Below are positions 46,622 through 55,249 of a stretch of 64,000 nt of DNA, piece after piece (the stretch's first letter is position 1; every line of letters starts with the position of its first letter). Under the pieces are notes generated by a model. The model ran no database searches. It saw only the letters and a program-made list of their open reading frames with translations, and was not told the origin of the DNA. Source of the stretch: Alcaligenes faecalis (GTDB taxonomy: Bacteria > Pseudomonadota > Gammaproteobacteria > Burkholderiales > Burkholderiaceae_B); assembly GCF_041521385.1 (NCBI RefSeq), contig NZ_CP168006.1:2239233-2303232 (forward strand), given 5' to 3'. Made by a program: the position numbers and the translations under genes.

Positions 46622-48231
46622 GCGTGCAATTGAATGTTCAGGGCCTTAGCCGACATTTTGGTGGTATTCGTGCGGTGGACGAGGTGTCCTTCAGCACGGC
46701 CCCCGGCCAGATTACTGGCGTGATTGGCCCCAACGGGGCCGGTAAAACCACGCTGTTCAATCTGATTGCCGGTACAACCAAACCCAGTGCAGGTGCTGTC
46801 ATCATGGATGGAGCCCCCATTACGGGCCGCCCGGCCGCGTCCTTGGCGCGCCAGGGTCTGGTGCGTACCTTCCAGATGACGCATGTATTTGCAGGCCATA
46901 CGGTATTTGAAAACCTGTACCGCGCGGCCCTGTTCCGTCAGTTTCCTTCGCCCTGGTCGCTGTTCAACCCTTGGGGTGTGCGTCGTGGCCGCCAGGAAGC
47001 AGCCCGACAGGCAGAACAAGCTTTGGCCTTGATTGGCCTGGAGTCAGTCGCCGATGAGCAGGCCGATTCGCTAGCCTACGGCCTGCAGAAGATTTTGGGT
47101 GTGGGTATGGCCCTGACAGCCATGCCCCGCCTTCTTTTAATGGATGAGCCCGCCGCTGGCCTGAACCCGGTGGAAACCGTGGCCATGGCCGACCTGATCG
47201 AACGTATTCACGCCAGTGGCATTGATGTGGTGGTGGTCGAGCACGATATGGGCCTGGTGATGCGCCTGTGCCAAAAGCTGGTGGTGCTGGTCAATGGCCG
47301 TTTGCTGGCCGAAGGCCCGACGGCTCAGGTGCGTCAGGACCCACGGGTAATTGAAGCTTATCTGGGTGCGGATCTGGACAAGGAACCTGGTATGGAACCG
47401 CCTGTGGAGAGCCGCGCTTCTCATCATGGCAAGGGACAGCCCGCCTCGGCATTGGCTTTCAGTCCGGACACGACAGCCGCCAAGGTCAGCAAGCCTGCGC
47501 CCATGCTGGAAATCAAGGACTTGAGCGTGTCTTACGGTGCCGTGCGCGCCCTGGACAAGGTCAGCTTTGCGGTAGAAGAAGCCAGTGTGTGCGCCGTGAT
47601 TGGGGCCAATGGCGCCGGTAAATCGACCTTGATGAAAGCCATTAGTGGTCTGGTGCCGGTTGCCGGAGGAGAAATCCTGCTGGAAGGCCAGCCTATCCAG
47701 AATCTGAACGCAGAGCGCCGTGTGAATCTGGGCATTGCCCTGTCGCCGGAAGGTCGTCGCCTGTTCCCTGAATTGACCGTGCGCGAGAACCTCTTGATGG
47801 GGGCGTATCTGCGTCGCGATCAGGTCGACATTACGGTGGACCTGGAGCGTATTTACGGCTACTTCCCCCGTTTGCTGGAGCGCGAGCAAAGCCAGGGTCG
47901 TCACCTATCCGGTGGCGAGCAGCAAATGTGCGCGATTGGCCGTGCCTTGATGTCCCGCCCCCGCCTGCTTTTGCTGGATGAACCTTCCCTGGGCCTGGCC
48001 CCGGCGGTCACCTTGGAAGTGGCCCGTGCGATTCGTCAGATCAGTCAGGACGGCACCACGATTGTGCTGGTGGAACAGAACGCTCGCTTGGCGCTGAAGT
48101 TGTCGAACCATGCCGTTGTGCTGGAAACCGGGCGCTTGAGCCTGGCAGGCGACAGCCAAGACATCATGAACAACCCGCAGATTGCGGCGGCCTATCTGGG
48201 CCAGGCCGCAGAGTCATCGCATCATGCCTAA
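46618..48231 (+). CDS. Fused LivG-LivF ABC ATPase
   Basis: 537 residues holding two complete ATPase domains. Domain 1: Walker A GPNGAGKTT (37-45), signature LAYGLQK, Walker B LLLMDEPAAGLNP, and the longer LivG-type layout. A linker (about 250-300) rich in Ala, Ser and Pro follows. Domain 2: Walker A GANGAGKST (329-337), signature LSGGEQQ, Walker B LLLLDEPSLGLAP, as in LivF. In most Liv systems these are separate genes, so this is a natural fusion. It powers the importer encoded upstream. It begins within the livM stop codon and overlaps the ligase gene by eight bases. Confidence 0.93.
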   Translation: MSVQLNVQGLSRHFGGIRAVDEVSFSTAPGQITGVIGPNGAGKTTLFNLIAGTTKPSAGAVIMDGAPITGRPAASLARQGLVRTFQMTHVFAGHTVFENLYRAALFRQFPSPWSLFNPWGVRRGRQEAARQAEQALALIGLESVADEQADSLAYGLQKILGVGMALTAMPRLLLMDEPAAGLNPVETVAMADLIERIHASGIDVVVVEHDMGLVMRLCQKLVVLVNGRLLAEGPTAQVRQDPRVIEAYLGADLDKEPGMEPPVESRASHHGKGQPASALAFSPDTTAAKVSKPAPMLEIKDLSVSYGAVRALDKVSFAVEEASVCAVIGANGAGKSTLMKAISGLVPVAGGEILLEGQPIQNLNAERRVNLGIALSPEGRRLFPELTVRENLLMGAYLRRDQVDITVDLERIYGYFPRLLEREQSQGRHLSGGEQQMCAIGRALMSRPRLLLLDEPSLGLAPAVTLEVARAIRQISQDGTTIVLVEQNARLALKLSNHAVVLETGRLSLAGDSQDIMNNPQIAAAYLGQAAESSHHA

Positions 48232-49741
48232 TATTTATCAGGTCGCCATGTTTAACGCCGAGCGCCACCCCGGCAAGGTAGCGGTCTCGGACGAGCGTCA
48301 AGCCTTGTCTTTTGGCCAGCTCTGCGCCCGTGCGCGAGCCTTGGCAGCCTATTTGAAAGGTTTGGGCGTACAGCCAGGGGATCGGGTGGCCATCATGACG
48401 CCCAATTCCATCGACTATCTGGCCTTGCTGCATGCCACGGCCGTAGGCGGTTTTTCTCTGGTGCCGGTCAATACTCGTTACGGTGCTGCTGAATTGCGTT
48501 ATCTGCTGGATGATGCTCAGCCTACCGTGTGCATTGTGGCCCCGGCCTATCGTCCCTTGCGCGAGCAGATCGAGTCTGAAGGCGGCTTGAACAGTGCCGT
48601 ACAGTGGCTGGAGCACTTTCCTGATTCCTTGCCCGATCACCGTGCGGATGACCCGGTGCAGCATCGCTTTGGCCGTGTGGGGGATGAGGATGTTGCCATC
48701 ATCATGTACACCTCGGGTACGACCTCAGCACCCAAGGGGGCCATGCTGACACATGGCAATCTGTCGGCCAATGCGGTGAACTACATTATGGAGCTGGGCA
48801 TTGATGCCAACAGCCGCTCCTTGCTGGCGACGCCCTTGTTTCACATTGGCGGCTTTGGGGTGGTGAATGGTCCCATTCTGTATGCCGGTGGCAGCTTGCA
48901 TGTGGTGCCGCGTTTCGAGGCCGATGCGGTCATGGACGCGCTGCGTCTGTACCAGCCTACGCATGTGTTTTTGTTGTCCGCCATGTGGGTGGGTTTGACC
49001 GATCACCCTGAATTTAAAGAACTGTCCCTGCCCGGTGCCCAGTTTGTGCAAACTGCGGCTGCACCTTTGGGCCCGTGGCGTCAGGATTTGATCCGTACTG
49101 TGTTTCCCAATGCTGAATTCAGTTGGGGCTTTGGCATGACGGAAAGCTGTGTCACCACCATCAAGAATCGCTACACGCAGGAGATTCTGGAGCATCCCGG
49201 TTCTATCGGTTACCTGTGGCGGCATGTGCAATATCGACTGGTCGATGCCGACGGCAAGGTGCTGCCCGATCAGCGCGGGCCGGGTGAAATGCAGGTGCGT
49301 GGCCCGACGGTGTTCAAAGGCTATTGGCGACAGCCCGAGCTGACCGCCCAGGTGCTGGATGCCGATGGATGGCTGCACACGGGCGATTTGATTCGGGTGG
49401 ACGATGAAGGCTTTGCCTATTTCATGGGCCGCAGCAAAGATATGATCAAGACGGGCGGCGAAAACGTGGCCGCGCTGGAAGTGGAAAACTGTCTGGCCAG
49501 CCACACCGATGTGCGCGAGGCCGCCGCCTTTGGCCTGCCCCACGAGTATTGGGGCGAAGAGCTGGTTGCCGCGATTGTGCCCGCTAATGGCCGCGAGCCG
49601 GATGTGGAAGTCTTGCGCGAGTTTTGTCGGGAAAAACTGTCCGGCTTTAAAGTACCCAAACGCATCTTTATTGTGGACTCCCTGCCCCAGTCCTCGTCGG
49701 GCAAAGTGCAGAAGTTTCTTCTTCGACAAAGGTATGTCTGA
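48224..49741 (+). CDS. Acyl-CoA synthetase (AMP-forming ligase)
   Basis: 505 residues from the ATG at 48224. IIMYTSGTTSAPKGAML is the phosphate-binding motif, WGFGMTES the adenine motif, GWLHTGDLIRVDDEGF and GRSKDMIKTGGENV the hinge region, and SSSGKVQKFLLR the C-terminal catalytic Lys. It activates a carboxylic acid to its CoA thioester through an acyl-AMP. Fatty, aromatic or aryl-alkyl acids are all possible. Translation is coupled to the transporter ATPase, which suggests activation of the imported acid. Confidence 0.92.
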   Translation: MPNIYQVAMFNAERHPGKVAVSDERQALSFGQLCARARALAAYLKGLGVQPGDRVAIMTPNSIDYLALLHATAVGGFSLVPVNTRYGAAELRYLLDDAQPTVCIVAPAYRPLREQIESEGGLNSAVQWLEHFPDSLPDHRADDPVQHRFGRVGDEDVAIIMYTSGTTSAPKGAMLTHGNLSANAVNYIMELGIDANSRSLLATPLFHIGGFGVVNGPILYAGGSLHVVPRFEADAVMDALRLYQPTHVFLLSAMWVGLTDHPEFKELSLPGAQFVQTAAAPLGPWRQDLIRTVFPNAEFSWGFGMTESCVTTIKNRYTQEILEHPGSIGYLWRHVQYRLVDADGKVLPDQRGPGEMQVRGPTVFKGYWRQPELTAQVLDADGWLHTGDLIRVDDEGFAYFMGRSKDMIKTGGENVAALEVENCLASHTDVREAAAFGLPHEYWGEELVAAIVPANGREPDVEVLREFCREKLSGFKVPKRIFIVDSLPQSSSGKVQKFLLRQRYV

Positions 49742-50112
49742 TGCTGACTTCTTTATCTCTGTTTGACCCTGCCGTGCTGGCTGCCTGGGCCAAGCGCGCC
49801 CGCGCCGATGATTTTGTACGGCAGCACAGCGTGCTGGCCGATGTTTGCGTGGCGCTGCGCAATACCGACACCGGCGAGCATAGTTGGTTGGCCGTGTCAG
49901 AGCGGGATGTGCAGGCGGGCACAGGCTCGCGCGAGGTGCCGTTCTGGCTGGAAGGCGATAGTGCTGCCTTTGCAGATCTGGCCCAGGGTTTTCCATTTAA
50001 CCGCTTGGTGCGTCAACACCGACTGGTGGTGGGAGGTGATTTGCGCGCCTGCGTGCAGAACTGGATGTTGTTGTACGCCTTGACCCGCCTGACGGGCGAG
50101 CTGGAGGTCTGA
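49741..50112 (+). CDS. Small SCP2-like protein
   Basis: 123 residues, no signal peptide. The segment VPFWLEGDSAAFADLAQG followed by FNRLVRQHRLVVGGDLRA resembles the C-terminal half of SCP2 (sterol carrier) lipid-binding domains, where a low-weight loop precedes GDL. SCP2-like proteins bind acyl-CoA or hydrophobic ligands. The start overlaps the ligase stop by one base, with AAAGG seven bases upstream, and the next gene follows after two bases. It is probably an accessory of the acyl-CoA pathway; family assignment is tentative. Confidence 0.6.
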   Translation: MLTSLSLFDPAVLAAWAKRARADDFVRQHSVLADVCVALRNTDTGEHSWLAVSERDVQAGTGSREVPFWLEGDSAAFADLAQGFPFNRLVRQHRLVVGGDLRACVQNWMLLYALTRLTGELEV

Positions 50113-50114
50113 GC

Positions 50115-50915
50115 ATGCCTTATGTGACCACTGCGGATGGTATCCGCGCCTATTACGATCTGGCCGGTTCCGGTCCAGCCTTGGTGATGGTGCACGGCGC
50201 CAGTCAGGACAGCCTGTCCTGGCAATATGTGCTGGACCACTTTGCGCCCTTTTACACGGTGTATGCCCTGGATTTGCCCGGTCACGGCAAGAGTGGCATG
50301 CCATTGGGTGGCCCTCATACCGCCACCCCGCAAAACGCCCAATATCTGCTGCAGTTTCTGGATGCAGCGGGTGTTCAGGACCCGGTCCTGATGGGCCACT
50401 CCATGGGTGGCGGTGTCGTTGCCCAGGCAGCGGCCATGGCCCCCGAGCGTATTCGTGGCCTGGTGCTGGTCGATGGCGCTTCGGTGAATGTTGTGAAGTC
50501 CTCTGGTTATAACCCGCGCATTCTGGAGATGGCGCGCATCAATCCGGGCGACTGGTTTGAAGTGACTTTCCGCACCTTGATGGGCACCCTGTCCGACCCG
50601 GCCCGTGCGCTGGAAGTGGTGACGGACGCTCGACGTTGCATTCCGGCGGTAGCCTTTGCGGATATTTGCGCCTTTGGCGGTTTCCGTATGGAGCAGATTC
50701 TGGACGATATTCGCTGCCCGGTGGTGATTGTGGAGGGGGGCGAGGACTGGTCCGTGCCGCCAGAGTCCGCCAGAGAGGTCGAACGCTTGCTGCGAGAAGG
50801 CAAAGTTCCGGTGGAATATATAGAATGGCCGGGCATCGGGCATTTTCCCCAAAGTGAATGTCCTGAGCAGTTCACCCGCGACACCCTGGCTGCGATGCGC
50901 CGCCTGTCTCTTTAA
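50115..50915 (+). CDS. Alpha/beta hydrolase
   Basis: 266 residues. MVHGASQDSLSW is the oxyanion loop, GHSMGGG the nucleophile elbow (Ser), GGEDWSVP the acid residue and GIGHFPQ the His. This is the size of ester or C-C bond hydrolases such as those of meta-cleavage or enol-lactone pathways. It lies within the tightly packed acid catabolic operon, between the SCP2-like gene and a GntR regulator. Substrate unknown. Confidence 0.88.
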   Translation: MPYVTTADGIRAYYDLAGSGPALVMVHGASQDSLSWQYVLDHFAPFYTVYALDLPGHGKSGMPLGGPHTATPQNAQYLLQFLDAAGVQDPVLMGHSMGGGVVAQAAAMAPERIRGLVLVDGASVNVVKSSGYNPRILEMARINPGDWFEVTFRTLMGTLSDPARALEVVTDARRCIPAVAFADICAFGGFRMEQILDDIRCPVVIVEGGEDWSVPPESAREVERLLREGKVPVEYIEWPGIGHFPQSECPEQFTRDTLAAMRRLSL

Positions 50916-50927
50916 GCTGAAAACCGT

Positions 50928-51695
50928 ATGGCAAACACCGAATCCCAGTCCAGCGCCAAGCCAACCCTGTATCAGAACATGAGCGATCGCTTGTTGGAGC
51001 TGATCCGTTCGGGCCATTACCCCGTCGGTTCCAAGCTGCCCACCGAGATGGATCTGTGCGAGATGTACGGGGTCGGTCGGCACACGGCGCGTGAAGCCAT
51101 ACGCAAGCTGACCGATCTGGGTTTGATCGAGCGGCGTCGCCGTGCCGGTACCACCGTAATACGTCAGCATCCCAAGCCGCAGTTTGGCCTGGCGCTGGAC
51201 ACCACGGATCAGTTGCAGCGCTATCTGGAGTTCACCGATCTGCACGTGCATAAAAAGGCGGTCTGTGTGGACAAGCAGCCGCCCGAAACCGCGCTGGACG
51301 GTGATCCGGCAGATTGGGTGAAGGTGGAAACCTACCGCAGTGTGCCGGGCAGCAAGCGTGGCATTTCCTGGACAGATATTTATCTGCGCAAGGAATACCA
51401 GGCGGTGGCTGACCTGATTTCTACCCAGCCCGGTGGTGTGTATCCGCTGCTGGAGGAACACTGTGGCGAAGTGGTGGAAACCATCGAGATGGAAATCTCC
51501 GCCTCGCGCTTTCCCCCGCATGTTGCCCGCTTTCTGGGCTACGAGGACTCCGATCCGGCGCTGCTGATTATCCGTACCTTCCGCAATCTGGCGGGCAAGG
51601 TCATGGAAGTGGCGGTCAGCTTTTACCCACCTTATGAATTCCGCTACGTCACGCGCCTGTCGCGCAGTGATGGGAGCCATCGCTCACAGAGCTGA
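50928..51695 (+). CDS. GntR-family regulator, HutC/UTRA type
   Basis: 255 residues. GSKLPTEMDLCEMYGVGRHTAREAIRKL is the winged-helix DNA-binding region; the C-terminal UTRA domain (ISWTDIYLRKEY, VYPLLEEHCGE, SDPALLIIRTFRN) binds a small effector. It is inside the operon, so it probably regulates the whole liv-ligase-hydrolase unit, with the imported acid or its CoA ester as signal. Confidence 0.9.
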   Translation: MANTESQSSAKPTLYQNMSDRLLELIRSGHYPVGSKLPTEMDLCEMYGVGRHTAREAIRKLTDLGLIERRRRAGTTVIRQHPKPQFGLALDTTDQLQRYLEFTDLHVHKKAVCVDKQPPETALDGDPADWVKVETYRSVPGSKRGISWTDIYLRKEYQAVADLISTQPGGVYPLLEEHCGEVVETIEMEISASRFPPHVARFLGYEDSDPALLIIRTFRNLAGKVMEVAVSFYPPYEFRYVTRLSRSDGSHRSQS

Positions 51696-51722
51696 TTTTT
51701 CCGAACCTTTGGGGAGACATTC

Positions 51723-52511
51723 ATGAAACGCAAATATGGCCGCAGTGTGACGGTCAAGGTGACGGGCGACCATGCGCTGGTGCGCTTTGATCGCGGCGTG
51801 AACCGTAATGCTATTGATCAGGACACTTTGCTGGCCCTGACGCAAGTGGCGCAGGATCTGGCCTTGTCGCTGGAGATTCACACCGTGGTGCTGACCGGGG
51901 CCAAGGATATTTTCTCGGCCGGGATTGATTTGAAAGACCCGCAAAAGTGGAACGATGAACAGGCCGGCTTGCTGGAGCGCCGCGATGTGGCCCAGCGTGG
52001 TGCGCGTTTGTGCCGTTTGTGGGAGGAACTGCCTCAGTTGACCATTGCCGCCATTGAAGGCGCGGCTGTGGGTGGTTCGGTTGCCCTGGCACTGGCTTGC
52101 GATTGGCGTGTGGCTTCGCAATCGTCTTTCTTGTATCTGCCCGAAGCCAAGGTGGGTCTGAACATGGGCTGGGGTGCCATTCCACGCATGGTGAACATGC
52201 TGGGTGCCGCTCGCACCAAACGGGCCATCTTGTTGGCCGAACGCTTCGGTGCTGAACAGGCGATGGATTGGGGCCTGCTGGATGAAGTCTGCGAACCTGG
52301 TCAGGCCGTGGCCGTGGCACAGTATTTGGCCAAGCGGGCTTCGGAATCGCCTGCGGCGATTATTCGCATGACCAAGGAGTCGGTGAATCAGGTCGCCAAT
52401 GCCTTGAACCGTCTGGGCATTTATATGGATGCGGATCAGGCGCTGGTATGTCGCGACAGCGTAGAGGGAGCCCAGGCGCGTGCGGGTTTTTTGTCGCCGG
52501 GCCGCGCCTAG
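51723..52511 (+). CDS. Enoyl-CoA hydratase/isomerase family protein
   Basis: 262 residues, crotonase fold. IFSAGIDLKDP is the acyl-CoA oxyanion region and IAAIEGAAVGGSVALALACD the second. Typical hydratases have a catalytic Glu in GGGCELA; here that position is not Glu (VGGSVALA), while the second, in PEAKVGLNMGWG, is kept. It may therefore be an isomerase, hydrolase or decarboxylase variant. GGGGAGA precedes the ATG by seven bases. Last gene of the operon, with only 16 bases to the converging decarboxylase gene. Confidence 0.88.
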   Translation: MKRKYGRSVTVKVTGDHALVRFDRGVNRNAIDQDTLLALTQVAQDLALSLEIHTVVLTGAKDIFSAGIDLKDPQKWNDEQAGLLERRDVAQRGARLCRLWEELPQLTIAAIEGAAVGGSVALALACDWRVASQSSFLYLPEAKVGLNMGWGAIPRMVNMLGAARTKRAILLAERFGAEQAMDWGLLDEVCEPGQAVAVAQYLAKRASESPAAIIRMTKESVNQVANALNRLGIYMDADQALVCRDSVEGAQARAGFLSPGRA

Positions 52512-52527
52512 GTAAAACGGCTTTCGA

Positions 52528-53304
52528 TCAGGCGGTTTGACGCTCTTGTGCCAGTCGCCCCATCCCCTGCGGGAATAAGTCCAGGCCAGCGGTTGCCACC
52601 AGATCCCAGAAGCCAGCGGGGGAACTGGACACGACGGTGACGCCCAATTTGTCCTCGACCTGACGCACCGCTTCCAGCGACACTAACCCCCCGCATGACA
52701 GCAGCAAGCCTTGTGCCTGACCGGGGGCCTGTTCCTGGGCGATGTCCCAGGTTTTCAGGCACAGATCGACCAGCTCTTGTGTGCTGATCTTGGACATGGC
52801 CGTGACGTCATTGACCCCCAGACCATAAGCGCACACGGCTTGAATCTGGTTCTGGCCCAGAAAATGGACCAAGCGTTGGTTCACGTCATCAATATAGGAA
52901 GACGCGACTGCCACCCGTTCGATGCCGCTGACACGCAGGCCGCGCAAGATGGCGTGGCTCATGGTGGAGCATGGCAAGCCGGTGGATTCGCACAGACGAG
53001 CCACCAGCTCTTCGTTAAAGTCTGAGCCACGGTAAAAGCTCAGCGACGTCCCCATCAAGGAAACGGCCTGGGCGCCACGAGCGGCCAGTTTCTGGGCCGC
53101 TTGGACAACTTGGTCGATGACCTGGTCATAGCCTTCCTTGTCCACCGAACTGAGGGCCAGACCTTGGGCGATGAAGTTGATTTCGGGGTACATTTCCGGG
53201 CCTTCGGGCGGCACCAAACCGGCGGCCGGTGGCACGATCAGGCCCAGTACGGGGCGCTTGGTATCTGAGTTGTCAGTCGTCATAACAGTCGCTGCTTGTT
53301 TCAT
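52528..53304 (-). CDS. amdA: Arylmalonate decarboxylase (Asp/Glu racemase superfamily)
   Basis: 258 residues, closely similar in pattern to arylmalonate decarboxylase of Bordetella bronchiseptica: LIVPPAAGLVPPEG, VSLMGTSLSFYRG, SSYIDDVNQRL, LLLSCGGL and VSSSPAGFWD. The single catalytic Cys is Cys204 in SCGG; the position that is a second Cys in racemases is Gly (G85 in MGTS), as in the decarboxylase. It decarboxylates disubstituted aryl (or vinyl) malonates. The natural substrate is not known. Its ATG overlaps the stop of the Bug receptor gene, so the two proteins act together. Confidence 0.88.
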   Translation of the reverse strand: MKQAATVMTTDNSDTKRPVLGLIVPPAAGLVPPEGPEMYPEINFIAQGLALSSVDKEGYDQVIDQVVQAAQKLAARGAQAVSLMGTSLSFYRGSDFNEELVARLCESTGLPCSTMSHAILRGLRVSGIERVAVASSYIDDVNQRLVHFLGQNQIQAVCAYGLGVNDVTAMSKISTQELVDLCLKTWDIAQEQAPGQAQGLLLSCGGLVSLEAVRQVEDKLGVTVVSSSPAGFWDLVATAGLDLFPQGMGRLAQERQTA

Positions 53305-54269
53305 TGTTTAAAGTCGAGTTGGGCGGTCTTGATGACATTGGCCCAGCGTTCTGTTTCTTCACCCAGCCATTGTTCGGTGGCCTGGGCATCTTGATAGCCG
53401 GCTACCGAGCCTTGAGCCAGGAAGGCATCCTGCACTTGCTGTTGCTGCATGCTGTTTGCCAATGCCTTGCTGACGGTGGCGACCAGGGCGGGGTCTACGT
53501 TCTTGGGGGCCAGCATGAACAGCGAGGGTGTCACGCTGTAGCCGGGAATGGTTTCCGACACGCTGGGCAGATCGGGCATGCCGGGAAAGCGACGTTCGGA
53601 CAAGGTGGCCAGCAAACGGATGCGGCCGGACTTGGCCAGGCCAATTGAAGAGGCCAGGCTGGCAAAGGACATGGACACTTCACCGGCAGCGAGGGCCTGG
53701 CTGGCGGGAGCGCCACCACGATATGGGACATGGACCAGTTCAGTCTGGGTCTTCAAGGCGAACAGCTCGCCGCCCAGATGATGGACCGAGCCTACACCCA
53801 CCGAGGCAAAGGTTTCCGTTTGAGCGGGCGCCTTGCGGATGGCCTCGATCAGTTCGGCCACAGTGTTGACGGGGCTGTCACCGGGGACGGCCAGGGCCAG
53901 ATCAGACTGGCCCACCATGCCAATCGACGTGAAATCGCGCTGCAAGTCATAACGCAGCGCCGGGTAGATGTAGGGGGCGACCAGCAAAGAGGTATCGGCA
54001 AACAACAGCGTGTTGCCGTCAGCCTGGGATTTGGAGACGTAGTCGGCAGAAATGGTGCCACCAGCGCCGGATTTGTTTTCCACAATCACGGTGCGGTCCA
54101 GCTCCTTGCTTAGTGCCTGGGCGGTGACGCGGGCCAGGGTGTCGACCCCGCCACCGGGGGCAAAACCCACGACCAGACGAATGGGTTCGGCAGCGTGTAA
54201 AGCGGCCACAGGGCTTAATGTCAGGGCGAGCGCAGCCAGCGCCCGCCGTGTGAAACGGCTTGCAAACAT
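53301..54269 (-). CDS. Bug/TctC-family solute receptor
   Basis: 322 residues with a signal peptide (MFASRFTRRALAALALTL, cleaved after HAA near 27). IRLVVGFAPGGGVDTLAR and VIVENKSGAGGTISAD are the Bug ligand loops; VHVPYRGGAPASQALAAGEV also fits. GAGGAG eight bases before the ATG is a good ribosome site. Coupled to the decarboxylase gene (ATGA overlap), it probably binds a malonate derivative. No membrane components are nearby. Confidence 0.92.
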   Translation of the reverse strand: MFASRFTRRALAALALTLSPVAALHAAEPIRLVVGFAPGGGVDTLARVTAQALSKELDRTVIVENKSGAGGTISADYVSKSQADGNTLLFADTSLLVAPYIYPALRYDLQRDFTSIGMVGQSDLALAVPGDSPVNTVAELIEAIRKAPAQTETFASVGVGSVHHLGGELFALKTQTELVHVPYRGGAPASQALAAGEVSMSFASLASSIGLAKSGRIRLLATLSERRFPGMPDLPSVSETIPGYSVTPSLFMLAPKNVDPALVATVSKALANSMQQQQVQDAFLAQGSVAGYQDAQATEQWLGEETERWANVIKTAQLDFKQ

Positions 54270-54315
54270 GAGAAAGTCTCCTCGGTATGAGTGGGTTTTT
54301 TAGCTAATTATGGAT

Positions 54316-55044
54316 TTAGTGCCGCATATAAAACCCGGCCAAAGGGTTGAGCTGGGCATGGAGCCAGCTATACCGTTCGCGCTTGTCGAACTCCCATTTC
54401 TCGGGATGGGCTTGGGCGACACGGCGCAGGGATTCGGCACCGGAGAGCACATGGCTGGCCGCAGCCTGCATGGCGCTGGGGCCGTCACGCAGGGCCAGGG
54501 CCTGGGTCAAGGCCTGATGTTCATGCCAGGATTGCTCCATGCGGTTTTCCTGATCCAGATGGCGGTGGCGGTAAGGGTTGGTCAGACGACGCAGGTGTTC
54601 AATTTGCTGCACCATGAAGGTATTACCGGCAATGCTGTGAATCAGGGCGTGAAATTCGGCGTTGTAGGTGGCGTAATCTGTCAGGTTTTTTTCTTGCAGG
54701 GCCTTGAATCCGCGTTTTTGCAAACGCTCCAGTTCGCGGATCTGGGCATTGCTGATGCGATAGGCAGCCAGTTGGGTGCAGGCACCTTCCAGCAAGGCCA
54801 GGGTTTCCAGCATTTCCTCCAGTTCTTCAATCGTGTGCTGGGTGACAAAGATACCGGCTCGGGGGGCGATGCGAACTTGCCCGGTGGCCGCTAACTGCAG
54901 TAAGGCTTCACGCACGGGGGTGCGTGATACCCGGAAAAATGTGCACAGCAAGGACTCATCAATGGCGCCGCCCGGCGGCAGATCACCGCTGGCAATGCGG
55001 TGCTCCAGTTCGATTCGTACCCGGTCAGTATTGCTCAGTGTCAT
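54316..55044 (-). CDS. GntR-family regulator, FCD type
   Basis: 242 residues. The winged helix reads IDESLLCTFFRVSRTPVREALLQL; the FCD domain has YNAEFHALIHSIAGN and HEHQALTQALALRDG with metal-ligand His. It is 46 bases upstream of the Bug-decarboxylase genes on the same strand and diverges from the EamA gene. A TTGATATATCAA palindrome in the divergent region is a candidate operator. AGGAG precedes the ATG. Confidence 0.9.
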   Translation of the reverse strand: MTLSNTDRVRIELEHRIASGDLPPGGAIDESLLCTFFRVSRTPVREALLQLAATGQVRIAPRAGIFVTQHTIEELEEMLETLALLEGACTQLAAYRISNAQIRELERLQKRGFKALQEKNLTDYATYNAEFHALIHSIAGNTFMVQQIEHLRRLTNPYRHRHLDQENRMEQSWHEHQALTQALALRDGPSAMQAAASHVLSGAESLRRVAQAHPEKWEFDKRERYSWLHAQLNPLAGFYMRH

Positions 55045-55102
55045 GCCCGTCTCCTAGGCCCTTTGTTATTTTTTAGGCTTAAATGATTCTAGGGAGGGCT
55101 TT

Positions 55103-55114
55103 TTGATATATCAA
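55103..55114. promoter_or_regulatory. Candidate GntR operator
   Basis: Perfect palindrome TTGATATATCAA, 59 bases before the gntR ATG and about 135 bases before the EamA ATG. Confidence 0.45.
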
Positions 55115-55249
55115 TTAAGGCTTATCCGAGGGTAAAGAAAGGGCGGTCCCGTTTTGATTCGGGGAAATTTCACGGATAATTCATTTTTGCTGGCCCCTGC
55201 ACCTGTTCAGATAGAGGGGAAGCGCGCCACTTTTCGGATAAAAACCCCC

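Noticed and set aside
50013..51680. 555-codon frame opposite the hydrolase and GntR genes
   Set aside because: Both sense genes have intact motifs; the antisense product is low-complexity and spans two genes.
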